Shown one piece after another: positions 31,579-39,321 of a stretch of DNA of 42,628 bases. Position 1 is the first letter of the stretch. The number at the start of each line of letters is the position of its first letter. This DNA comes from an uncultured Coriobacteriaceae bacterium (GTDB lineage Bacteria > Actinomycetota > Coriobacteriia > Coriobacteriales > UMGS124): positions 1 through 42,628 of the forward strand of contig UQBS01000020.1 of NCBI GenBank assembly GCA_900539345.1, in the 5' to 3' direction. The notes beneath the pieces are model-generated. The model made no database searches and was not told the DNA's origin. It worked only from the letters and a program-made list of their open reading frames with translations. A program made the translations under genes and the position numbers.

Positions 31579-31615
31579 AGCAAGTTCCTTCCCCGACACC
31601 ACATACTTCTTCAGT

Positions 31616-31640
31616 CGCCTGAAATCCTAAACGTCAGGCG
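31616..31640 (-). promoter_or_regulatory. Inverted repeat between the LuxR gene and the small membrane protein gene
   Basis: CGCCTGA (31616-31622) and TCAGGCG (31634-31640) are perfect 7-bp arms around 11 bases. It lacks a T run on either side. It could help end the LuxR transcript or act on the small gene's promoter. Confidence 0.4.
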
Positions 31641-31689
31641 CGCTACGTTGGCATTCTACCCCAGCCCGCGATCCTCAACCAAACGCCGC

Positions 31690-33183
31690 TCAGCGAGACG
31701 GATCTCCGCCAACAAGGTTGATGAGCTCTTGCTGTGAATGCACGTCGAGCTTGCGGTAGATGTGGCGCACATGGGTCTTCACCGTGTTGCGCGACACCAC
31801 AAGCTCGTCCTGTATCTCTTGGCCGCCCTTGCCCTGTGCAAGCAGACGCGTCACGTCGAGCTCGCGGGCCGACAGACCGTGCTCATGCGCCAGTGCCTCG
31901 CAGCTCTGCTCGATGTGGGCAGCGGTGTGCTCCAAGGTGTGCAGGGGCTCAACGGGCACGATATCGGCAAAGGCCGTGCTGAACGAGAACCCTCGCATGC
32001 CTACGAGCAAATACCCGATAAAGGCGAGCACCACTACAGCATTGAGACAGTTTGCCACGCTGTCCGAAGCTACAAACCACTCAGATGTGGCCCAGCGACC
32101 CAGAAGCGAGCCCGCCTCCAGACCCAGCGCCTGCATCGTGTAGCCAGCACCGAGTGCCCACAGGGCACCCGCCGGGTTTGACATGCCCACCGAGGCAAAA
32201 ACCGTCCAAATGAGCACCCATGAGAATGCCGCGCCGGCGAACGAGAGTGTACTCGACATCATGGACTCGGCGGGTGTAAGGGGACGCAGGATGAAGCCGC
32301 CGAGCATGAGTAGCGCCGCCGTCACGAGCAAGATGTCTTCGCTCTCCATGCGATGCCGTGCAAACACCCACACTCCGCCGGCGATCAAGGCGATGACCAC
32401 AGCGATGTTCGCGCCAAGGATGACGTCCGTCTTCTCGGCCAGCGAAATGCCATGGATGAACTCGAAGAACGCAATGAGGATGAAGAGGCGGTGCGAGGGA
32501 CTCACGAACGAGTTGGGGTTCGTGGTGCCAAGCTCCTCAGGAGAGTGGGCAGAGAGGCCCTTTTTGAGAAACGGTACGCCCGCAGCATGGCCGACGCACG
32601 CCATCACCAGTTCAGCGAGACCCGCCACGACAAGGCACGCCACAAGGGAGAGGGTTTGCGGAATGAGGCAGCGCATGAGAGCACCGATGCCCTCACCGAG
32701 AAAGGCAGCAAGGACGAGATCGCGTTTGTTGCCCAAGGCACACAGAGAGGCACCCACTAAGATGCGCGGCCAGGCGCAACCAAAGTGCGCTACGCACACA
32801 CCCACAGTCGCGACTGCAGAGTTGGTAGATTCCATTCCCCACCACCAGGCGCAAGATCCGGCAAGAATCATAACAACAGAGGCAGCGCCGAACGCAACAG
32901 GTGACACCAGGCGAGGGGCTTTGAGCGCAACAAGGGCAACAAGGGCATAGCCGGCTGCAGCGGCAACAGCCTGAATGGTGGTGGCTGCCGGGTTCAAATG
33001 CTCCAACAACGGGAAGGCCATCGTCATGAGAACCCAGACGTCCACTGAGCTGCAGACGCAAGCAAGCGTGGCGAGCACAATGGCGCTGATTCTACCTGAC
33101 GACATGGCGGGGTGATTCTCACCCAAGCTGCCTCGCCCCGATGCCCCAAGCGCCCCTTGAGCCTCAAGTCGCCTTGCTGCCAT
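31690..33183 (-). CDS. Membrane-embedded LuxR-family regulator, second copy
   Basis: The 497-residue protein has about 12 hydrophobic helices (residues about 30-410) and a C-terminal LuxR helix-turn-helix (GLSARELDVTRLLAQGKGGQ, then VSRNTVKTHVRHIYRKLDVH). It is divergent from the Tat flavoreductase at 33679, the arrangement seen for substrate-responsive reductase loci in Eggerthellaceae, and is the likely regulator of that gene. Start 33183 is chosen for the GGAAGGAC site; the alternative ATG at 33105 sits closer to the first helix but has no site and is preceded by a GGGTGA/TCACCC dyad. It is a paralogue of the protein at 1548. Confidence 0.88.
   Translation of the reverse strand: MAARRLEAQGALGASGRGSLGENHPAMSSGRISAIVLATLACVCSSVDVWVLMTMAFPLLEHLNPAATTIQAVAAAAGYALVALVALKAPRLVSPVAFGAASVVMILAGSCAWWWGMESTNSAVATVGVCVAHFGCAWPRILVGASLCALGNKRDLVLAAFLGEGIGALMRCLIPQTLSLVACLVVAGLAELVMACVGHAAGVPFLKKGLSAHSPEELGTTNPNSFVSPSHRLFILIAFFEFIHGISLAEKTDVILGANIAVVIALIAGGVWVFARHRMESEDILLVTAALLMLGGFILRPLTPAESMMSSTLSFAGAAFSWVLIWTVFASVGMSNPAGALWALGAGYTMQALGLEAGSLLGRWATSEWFVASDSVANCLNAVVVLAFIGYLLVGMRGFSFSTAFADIVPVEPLHTLEHTAAHIEQSCEALAHEHGLSARELDVTRLLAQGKGGQEIQDELVVSRNTVKTHVRHIYRKLDVHSQQELINLVGGDPSR
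33110..33124. promoter_or_regulatory. GGGTGA-TTC-TCACCC dyad near the LuxR start
   Basis: The perfect 6-bp-arm palindrome lies between two possible LuxR start codons. The same half-site recurs at 33360-33387 in the divergent intergenic region, suggesting one binding protein. If translation starts at 33183 it is inside the coding sequence. Confidence 0.45.
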
Positions 33184-33359
33184 GGACCGTCCTTCCCCCA
33201 CCTGCGCCCCCATGGAGCACGACCGACGTCAGTCGAGCCCACATGGAAGACGAGGCTTCCCCTTGCACACACTCTCAAATTCAACCGCGCCAATGATACT
33301 CGTTTGACCCATATCAGGGCTAGAGGATTCGCGAACATTAACATCCCAGCTAGACGGTG

Positions 33360-33409
33360 GGGTGATTGTTGAATCACCCAGGGGTGAGAGTGCAAACACC
33401 CCCGTTTGC
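33360..33409. promoter_or_regulatory. Cluster of three palindromes in the divergent LuxR-flavoreductase region
   Basis: GGGTGATT-GTTG-AATCACCC (33360-33379), the overlapping TCACCC-AG-GGGTGA (33374-33387) and GCAAAC-ACCCCC-GTTTGC (33392-33409) all have perfect arms. This sits in the 495-base gap between divergent genes and is probably the operator region for both. The rest of the gap shows no gene, and I see no clear promoter hexamers. Confidence 0.6.
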
Positions 33410-33678
33410 CCTCGAAAAGCCGCCGCTTGCCGCCTAGAGTTCGAATCAGTCGCAGCGAGGCAAGCGCGGACCCCACGCACCGCATCGCTCGCGACAAGCA
33501 CCGGCCGCCAGGGCCGGTCGAGCCATCCGGCGCACGTGCAGGCAAGGCATGGCGTCCCAGACGTGGGACGGGCACGCACATGCGCCGAGATGCTTCTGGG
33601 CCATGGGGATGGCGCAGAGCCTGGCAACTTCATCAAGCCATTACTACAAGGTGCACGTTGATTCAGGAGGTTTCTACT

Positions 33679-35583
33679 ATGAACGCTACTGTCTCTCGCC
33701 GTGGTTTCCTGGGTGCCGCCGGCACCGCCAGTCTGCTCGCCGCTTGCGGCTACAAGGGTTCCGTCGCATGGGCCGACGAGGCCGCTGAGCCCGAGTGGAC
33801 CGACTCCGCTGACGTCGTCGTCTGCGGCGCTGGCGGCGCTGGTCTGAACGCTGCCTATCGTGCTCTCGAGCTGGGTGCTTCCGTCATCGTTCTTGAGAAG
33901 GCCGGCTTCACCGGCGGCACGCTGCAGTTCTCCGAGGGCGCCTTCCAGGCAGTGTGCGACGACGAGTTTGCCCTCGATGACGGCACCAACCCCGTCACCA
34001 AGAACGACTCCATCGAGCTCATGCAGCAGTGCTGGCTCGCCATGGCCGACGGCGACTGCGACGAGGACCTCGTCAAGACGCTCGTTGCCAAGTCAGGCGA
34101 GGCTCTCGAGTGGGTCAAGAGCTCCTTCGGCTGCGCCGTGGGCGGCACCGCTGGCATCCGCCCCGTTCCTTTCGTGCCGCAGGAGACCATCGCCGACCGC
34201 ATCATGTACCTGGTGGATCCGGCCGACCCCAAGGGCACCTACGGCCACGGCGGCAAGGTCTGGATGGACAACGCGGCCAAGGCCGTTGAGGACAAGGGCG
34301 GCAAGATTGTCCTGAACGCCGAGATCGTCGAGTTCCTGACCGACGAGAACGGCACCGTCAACGGCGTCAAGTGCCTCGACGGTTCCTGCTACAAGGCCGA
34401 CAAGGGCGTCATCTGCTGCACTGGCGGCATCGATCGCAACGAGGTCTTGGCCAAGCACGTGAACCCGCACCACTACTGGATGATGAAGCACCACAACCTC
34501 ACCATGGTCGACGCCAACACGGGCGAGGGCATCCTGGCCGGCATGGCCCTGGGTGCTCAGACGAGCTTCCACGGCACCGACAACAACCCCAGCTACTTCT
34601 GGATCGGCACCAACAAGCACATGATGGACATCATCGCCGTTGGCCCGCGTGGTTACCGCTTCGCCCGCGAGGACACCACCTACGGCTTCTGGAGCCGCTG
34701 CCTCTACACCCAGACCCGTCAGGAGGGCGGCTTCGACGGCCAGGTGTGGATCGTCTTCGGCGACTCCAACTTCGACGACAACCCCGCACTGCAGGACGAG
34801 GCCCAGGTTCAGGCTTGGTACGATGACGGCACCCTGGTGAAGGGCGAGACCGTGACCGAGCTTGCCGAGAAGACCGGCCTGCCCGAGGTCGGCCTGCAGA
34901 CCACGCTCGACGAGTGGAAGAAGTGCTGCGAGAACCAGGAGGACCCGCAGTTCGGCCGCACCGACGGCTTTGGCACCATCGACGCGCCCTACTACGCGAT
35001 GAAGCTCATCATGTCCACCACCGGCGCCTTCGGCGGCATGGTCATCGACGAGCAGTGCCACGTGCTCGACTACGAGGGCAACCCCATCCCTCACCTCTTC
35101 GCCGCTGGTAACTGCTCCGCTGGCTGGCTGGGCGACTTCTACTACGGCTCCGGCACCTGCCTCATGGCCTGCGCTGCCCTCGGCATGATCTCCGCTGAGA
35201 ACGCCGTCGCCGGCACCTATGAGTCCGACCCCGTCAAGCCCGGCGCAACCGGCCAGACCGACCCCGAGGCCGCTGCAGCCGAGGAAGCCGACGCTGCCCC
35301 TGCCGCTGACGTCAGCGCCGTGGCCGACGGCACCTATACCGCTTCTGGCAAGGGCATCGGCGGCGACGTGCCTGTGACCGTGACCGTCGAGGGCGGCAAG
35401 ATTACCGCCGTCGAGGTTGGCGAGAACTCCGAGACCCAGGGCATCGGCTCCAAGGCAATCGAGCAGCTGCCCGACGCAATCGTGGCCGCCAACGGCACCG
35501 ACGGTGTTGACGCTGTGGCCGGCGCCACCGTCATCTCCAAGGCCATCTTCTCCGCCGTCAACGACGCTCTGGCCAACGCCTAA
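33679..35583 (+). CDS. Tat-exported lipoprotein flavoreductase: FAD fumarate-reductase-like domain plus covalent-FMN domain
   Basis: The 634-residue protein has a twin-arginine signal (SRRGFLG, Arg7-Arg8) that ends in a lipobox LAAC (Cys23), an FAD-binding fold (VVVCGAGGAGLNAA, about 46-58, with VLEKAGFTGGT), a fumarate-reductase-like catalytic region, an Ala/Glu-rich linker, and a C-terminal FMN-binding domain (about 550-634) whose DAVAGATVIS motif carries Thr617, the expected site of covalent FMN attachment by ApbE. Related proteins (urocanate, methacrylate or cinnamate-type reductases) use exported flavin to reduce organic acceptors during anaerobic respiration; the substrate is unknown. 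AGGAGG precedes the ATG by eight bases. A membrane LuxR gene is divergent and a LysR gene follows. Confidence 0.92.
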   Translation: MNATVSRRGFLGAAGTASLLAACGYKGSVAWADEAAEPEWTDSADVVVCGAGGAGLNAAYRALELGASVIVLEKAGFTGGTLQFSEGAFQAVCDDEFALDDGTNPVTKNDSIELMQQCWLAMADGDCDEDLVKTLVAKSGEALEWVKSSFGCAVGGTAGIRPVPFVPQETIADRIMYLVDPADPKGTYGHGGKVWMDNAAKAVEDKGGKIVLNAEIVEFLTDENGTVNGVKCLDGSCYKADKGVICCTGGIDRNEVLAKHVNPHHYWMMKHHNLTMVDANTGEGILAGMALGAQTSFHGTDNNPSYFWIGTNKHMMDIIAVGPRGYRFAREDTTYGFWSRCLYTQTRQEGGFDGQVWIVFGDSNFDDNPALQDEAQVQAWYDDGTLVKGETVTELAEKTGLPEVGLQTTLDEWKKCCENQEDPQFGRTDGFGTIDAPYYAMKLIMSTTGAFGGMVIDEQCHVLDYEGNPIPHLFAAGNCSAGWLGDFYYGSGTCLMACAALGMISAENAVAGTYESDPVKPGATGQTDPEAAAAEEADAAPAADVSAVADGTYTASGKGIGGDVPVTVTVEGGKITAVEVGENSETQGIGSKAIEQLPDAIVAANGTDGVDAVAGATVISKAIFSAVNDALANA

Positions 35584-35627
35584 CAGCAACTTTCAGGCGC
35601 TCTTAGCCTAACAAGCTCCCAAGCACG

Positions 35628-35665
35628 AAGCCCCGGACCGCGCACACACGCGGCCCGGGGCTTTT
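35628..35665 (+). terminator. Strong terminator after the FAD/FMN flavoreductase
   Basis: AAGCCCCGG-A-CCGCG (35628-35642) pairs with CGCGG-C-CCGGGGCTT (35649-35663) with a single mismatch, and the stem runs into TTTT. Confidence 0.9.
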
Positions 35666-35740
35666 GCGTTTGAGGGGCTCAGCGCCTGGAGACACCCCTG
35701 AAATCAAGCGGAACAGAAATCTCTGAATGCATGCACAAGC

Positions 35741-35749
35741 TGGTATACT
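35741..35749 (+). promoter_or_regulatory. Extended -10 promoter of the second LysR gene
   Basis: TGG-TATACT fits the extended -10 pattern; the -35 region is poor. The start codon is about 95 bases downstream. Confidence 0.4.
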
Positions 35750-35845
35750 CTGCCCGACAGCAACCCTCAACAAATCGAAACGTCAACTTGTCATGCCCAT
35801 ACATTTAAGAGCACAACAACACTCTGGGGAAAAGTTGGGTGCGCA

Positions 35846-36790
35846 ATGAACACGGAGCAGCTTAGGTACTTCCAGCTTGCATACAAGCAGGGCAGCTTTT
35901 CTGCGGCAGCGCGAATGGTTTCTGTTTCTCATCAGGGACTTACAAAGGGCATCCGAAACCTTGAGCGAGAACTGGGAGTGACGCTTTTCGACTACGACTC
36001 AGATTCAGGCAGACCTGAACCCACCCCGTTTGCGCATGAGTTATACGATTTTGCCGTAGTCTACGAAGCGAATCTGCACTTGCTTAATGAGTCATTCGAA
36101 CGACTGCGCAAAGAAAGCCGATACACCGTGCGCCTTGGCTGTTCATTGGGAGTACTCGGAGCATATGGACCAGAGCTGCTTGAAGGCTTCGCTCGAGCGC
36201 ACCCCAACATTGACGTGCCATATTGGGAATCCAACGACGCCTTATGCGAACAAGGGCTTCTCGAAGGCAAGTACGATATGGCACTCTGCGTGTCTCCCAT
36301 CACAGCGGGCTGCGAAGGGAGAGAACTGTACCGCTCTCCTATGTACTTCTGGCTCAGGGCAGATGACGCGCTCGTAAATACGGTGCTTCTGCGCGACGGC
36401 AAGTTGCATGCCGAGGATCTTGCTGGGCGTGATGTCGCCATACCTGGAACAGGCTTCAAGTGTTTGGAGCATCTTCGTTGCTATGTAAGCAGCAACGGGT
36501 ATGAGCTGGGTCACATTTTTGATATGAGCGAGATTTTCCAGCTCTATGGGTATGCGCTTGACGGGCGTGGGCTTGGATTCTCCAACGGCACGCTCGTTGA
36601 TTTGCCCGTTTTCCAATCGAATGCTCAGATCGTAGCGTTGCCAGTAGATGGTCTCTCTTGGGGTCTCAGCATAGAACGTCTCTCCACCCATGTTCTAGGC
36701 GACGCTGAACAGCTTTTCTGGAACTGGTGCTGCGCCGCCGCCCGCGATTTGGCGGGCAATACTCTCAACAAGAACGATAGCCTCACATAA
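35846..36790 (+). CDS. LysR-family transcriptional regulator, second copy
   Basis: The 314-residue protein has a helix-turn-helix (residues 1-62: MNTEQLRYFQLAYKQGSFSA, then SHQGLTKGIRNLERELGVTL) closely similar to that of the LysR at 288, and an effector domain (about 90-295). It lies between two flavoreductase genes, downstream of one and convergent with the other, so either could be its target. The site before the ATG is weak (GGGGAAAAG, nine or more bases away). AT content is a little higher than in its neighbours. Confidence 0.9.
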   Translation: MNTEQLRYFQLAYKQGSFSAAARMVSVSHQGLTKGIRNLERELGVTLFDYDSDSGRPEPTPFAHELYDFAVVYEANLHLLNESFERLRKESRYTVRLGCSLGVLGAYGPELLEGFARAHPNIDVPYWESNDALCEQGLLEGKYDMALCVSPITAGCEGRELYRSPMYFWLRADDALVNTVLLRDGKLHAEDLAGRDVAIPGTGFKCLEHLRCYVSSNGYELGHIFDMSEIFQLYGYALDGRGLGFSNGTLVDLPVFQSNAQIVALPVDGLSWGLSIERLSTHVLGDAEQLFWNWCCAAARDLAGNTLNKNDSLT

Positions 36791-36807
36791 CCCCTCATCC
36801 AACACAA

Positions 36808-36837
36808 AGGGGCGCCCCGCATTACTGGGACGCCCCT
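36808..36837. terminator. Bidirectional terminator between LysR and the second flavoreductase
   Basis: AGGGGCG (36808-36814) pairs with CGCCCCT (36831-36837), with CCC/GGG pairing inside. The minus-strand side continues TTTGTGTT. Confidence 0.65.
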
Positions 36838-36867
36838 AAACGCGCAGATGTTACTTAACGCGAGTCC

Positions 36868-38601
36868 TTACAAGGTCGAACGGCCAATGCCTCCACCGAC
36901 AGGCATGTTGAGGTTGTAATCGGCAATCTCATCGTCGGTACCGCCGGCTGCCTCAATACCAGCAATGCGACCAAAGGTAAGGCAACGGCCATGGTTGATG
37001 CCGGGGCAGATGGTGGGATAGTCACCCGAGCCGTGGAAGTCACCGGCGTTGGTGCCGCAAACAAGCAGGCCGGGAATAACCTCGTCATTGGCATCAAGCA
37101 CATGACAGGTCTCATCGCAATGCAGACCGCCAGAAGCGGAAAGGAGCGTGGCCTTAAGAGCACCAGCATAGAAGGGCGGCTCCTCAATCTTGATCATGAT
37201 CTCGGCGCGCTTGCCATAATCGAGGTCTTCACCCAAATCGACCAGGTCGTTATAGCGCTGAACCGTAGCGATGAAGGTGTCGGCAGGCACGTTCATCTTC
37301 TCCGCGAGCTCCTCCAGCGTGTCAGCCACAACGATGTTACCGTCATCAATCTTGGCCTGGAGCAGCTTGTTCTCAACATCGAAGTCAAACGGCGTACCGA
37401 AACGACGGTACTGCTGGCCATTGGAGATGCCACCGGCCAGACCATCTTCGCACTGCTTGCCGAGCTTCTCGAGGCCGTGAGCGTCGTAGATGGTAAACGC
37501 GCGCTTGTCGCCCCACAGTGCCTTACCGGAGGATTTGGATTGGGTGTTTACATCCTCGTTCATAAAGCGCTCGCCCTTGCCGTTCACATGGAGGAAGTTG
37601 TAGCTCTGAGCGCCCGACTCCAGGTGCATGCATGCGGCATGCGAATCATTCTTCTGCATGGCCGCGCCAATCCAAAGTGCAGCCTTGTGCATATCGCCCG
37701 TATTGACCCACTGCGGAATGTAGAGGCGCTCGTCGGCCGCCTTGAGTGCCCACGGGTTGTACGTGTTCATCATGTCGGTATCGGCCGAGTAGTCGCCAGC
37801 AGCCAAAATGACGCTCTGGGCATTAATCTGCGTGTAGGTGCCATCTTCATTCTGAACAATAGCGCCGGTTACCGCACCCTCATTGCCAGGGCGAACGAGA
37901 CGCAATGCCTGGGTGTCAAACATGTACTCAACGCCCATGCCCTCGCCGATGGTCTTGAGAGCAGGAAGGATGATGTCCATGCCCAGACCATGCGACACGC
38001 CATTGAGGTACACGAAGTCAGTAGTGTCGTCATAGAAGAAGTGCGTGACCGGCCACTCGGTGTAATCCGGGCCCTTGAAGAAGTCGCACCACAGCGTGCC
38101 GTGCAGACCCTGCTCCTCGAGCTTGTCCTGCAGCCAATCCATGCAGGCACCCGACTTGTGAGCAAACTTCCACAGGTGACGCTCGTTGAGACGACCCTGG
38201 CTCCAACGAATCCAATTACGCACAATCTGGGCGTAATCCATTTGATCTTCGGTAATATAGCCCTCGTCAAGGATGCCCTGGATGATTTTGGAACCAAATG
38301 CCGTAATGTGGGCACCACGGCCAGAAGGCTGACTTGCTTTCTCGACCACGGTCACCTGAGCGCCCTTCTCGGCTGCGGAAACAGCAGCGACGGAGCCAGC
38401 AAAGCCACAACCAATGACAAGAACATCGGTGTCTTTTTCGTCATCGGGAGTGATGTCACCGGGGTACTCGAGCCAAGCAGCGCCAGTCTCAACAGGCTCG
38501 CTCTTGGCGCCTTCGATATCAGCCAAGGCGGTGGCAGCCGTGCCAGCAGTAACGGCGGCAGCAACGGTACCAGTAATGAAAGAGCGGCGGTTCAGTTCCA
38601 T
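36868..38601 (-). CDS. Tat-exported FAD-dependent reductase of the fumarate-reductase family, no FMN domain
   Basis: The 577-residue protein has a twin-arginine signal (NRRSFIT, Arg5-Arg6; likely cleavage after ALA27) and an FAD fold (VLVIGCGFAGSVAA, about 60-73). The C-terminal FAD-contacting segment reads HGSGDYPTICPGINHGRCLT. Unlike the 33679 protein it has no covalent-FMN domain and no lipobox, so electrons must arrive from a separate carrier. Many such stand-alone Tat flavoproteins occur in Eggerthellaceae, and those characterised reduce plant or host compounds; the substrate here is unknown. GGGGAACAC lies just before the ATG. It has a 139-base structured leader. Confidence 0.9.
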   Translation of the reverse strand: MELNRRSFITGTVAAAVTAGTAATALADIEGAKSEPVETGAAWLEYPGDITPDDEKDTDVLVIGCGFAGSVAAVSAAEKGAQVTVVEKASQPSGRGAHITAFGSKIIQGILDEGYITEDQMDYAQIVRNWIRWSQGRLNERHLWKFAHKSGACMDWLQDKLEEQGLHGTLWCDFFKGPDYTEWPVTHFFYDDTTDFVYLNGVSHGLGMDIILPALKTIGEGMGVEYMFDTQALRLVRPGNEGAVTGAIVQNEDGTYTQINAQSVILAAGDYSADTDMMNTYNPWALKAADERLYIPQWVNTGDMHKAALWIGAAMQKNDSHAACMHLESGAQSYNFLHVNGKGERFMNEDVNTQSKSSGKALWGDKRAFTIYDAHGLEKLGKQCEDGLAGGISNGQQYRRFGTPFDFDVENKLLQAKIDDGNIVVADTLEELAEKMNVPADTFIATVQRYNDLVDLGEDLDYGKRAEIMIKIEEPPFYAGALKATLLSASGGLHCDETCHVLDANDEVIPGLLVCGTNAGDFHGSGDYPTICPGINHGRCLTFGRIAGIEAAGGTDDEIADYNLNMPVGGGIGRSTL

Positions 38602-38691
38602 AGTGTTCCCCTAACACTCGGACCAAGTCGTTCATCCCCCGTGGGACAAGACAGACTCTAGCGTCCGAGATGGCGGTGCCACAATGGTTTT

Positions 38692-38741
38692 AGGGGTAAC
38701 CGAACGTTCAGTGCCCTGAACAAGAGGTTGCAGCCTCCCCT
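38692..38741 (-). terminator. Layered hairpin at the end of the acetyltransferase gene
   Basis: Outer arms AGGGG/CCCCT (38692-38696, 38737-38741), middle AACC/GGTT and an inner perfect hairpin GTTCAG-TGCC-CTGAAC (38706-38721) nest in 50 bases. No T run follows; it may end the acetyltransferase transcript or act in the leader of the flavoreductase. Confidence 0.45.
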
Positions 38742-39321
38742 AACACCGAATGTGCGCGAGGAAGTTCTCCCAGGTAGATTGCCAGATTTGAGTTCCGTGG
38801 TCGGAAGGGCAGACAGGTGCGAAGCCCAGGTTGCGGGCAAGACCGGCGCCATCGGGGGTTGCCGTGTCAATGGTGACATCGGCGATGCGGGCAGCGAATT
38901 GGGCATACTGCTCAGCCGCACGGGCAACAAGGCGGTACGCCAGGCCACTGCCTTGCCAGGGAGTGTCGACCACAACGCAGCTCAGGAACATATGGAGCGC
39001 GTCATCGCCCGAACCCTGCGCCCAAGGGTCGACAACATCGTCGACCGTGAGGTTAGCGTCGTTGAAAGCACCAGCGAGAAGGGCCGCGTGCACGTCATCG
39101 CTCACTGGAAAAAGGTTGACGAACCCCGCGATCTCCCCCTGCTCCCCTCGCGCGGCAACTATCGTAAACGGGTAGCGCTCGTACCAGTTCCACGACTCCT
39201 CAGCAGGCGTGATGAGGTCCTCGCCATAAAAGCGCGCCTCCATGGCCGCCATCGCATCGAAGTCAGCGCGAGCAAGCGGCCCATTGTATTTCAAATCACA
39301 CACGTTCAATGCACGCCTCAT
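38740..39321 (-). CDS. GNAT-family N-acetyltransferase
   Basis: The 193-residue protein has a GNAT core: FTIVAARGEQGEIAGFVNLF (beta strands 3-4 region), FLSCVVVDTPWQGSGLAYRL (beta 4 and the acetyl-CoA loop, here Q-G-S-G-L-A) and DVTIDTATPDGAGLARNLGF near the end. The substrate is unknown. I chose the ATG at 39321, which overlaps the 3' end of the AAA-ATPase gene by 26 bases; longer frames add unrelated residues. The ribosome site is weak, so coupling to the upstream gene is likely. Confidence 0.82.
   Translation of the reverse strand: MRRALNVCDLKYNGPLARADFDAMAAMEARFYGEDLITPAEESWNWYERYPFTIVAARGEQGEIAGFVNLFPVSDDVHAALLAGAFNDANLTVDDVVDPWAQGSGDDALHMFLSCVVVDTPWQGSGLAYRLVARAAEQYAQFAARIADVTIDTATPDGAGLARNLGFAPVCPSDHGTQIWQSTWENFLAHIRC

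Noticed and set aside
33430..33450. GTTCGAATC, resembling a tRNA T-loop
   Set aside because: No acceptor stem, anticodon arm or D arm can be fitted around it.
36991..38661. A 556-codon plus-strand open frame opposite the second flavoreductase
   Set aside because: The minus strand encodes a Tat signal and an FAD fold; the plus strand frame is antisense noise.
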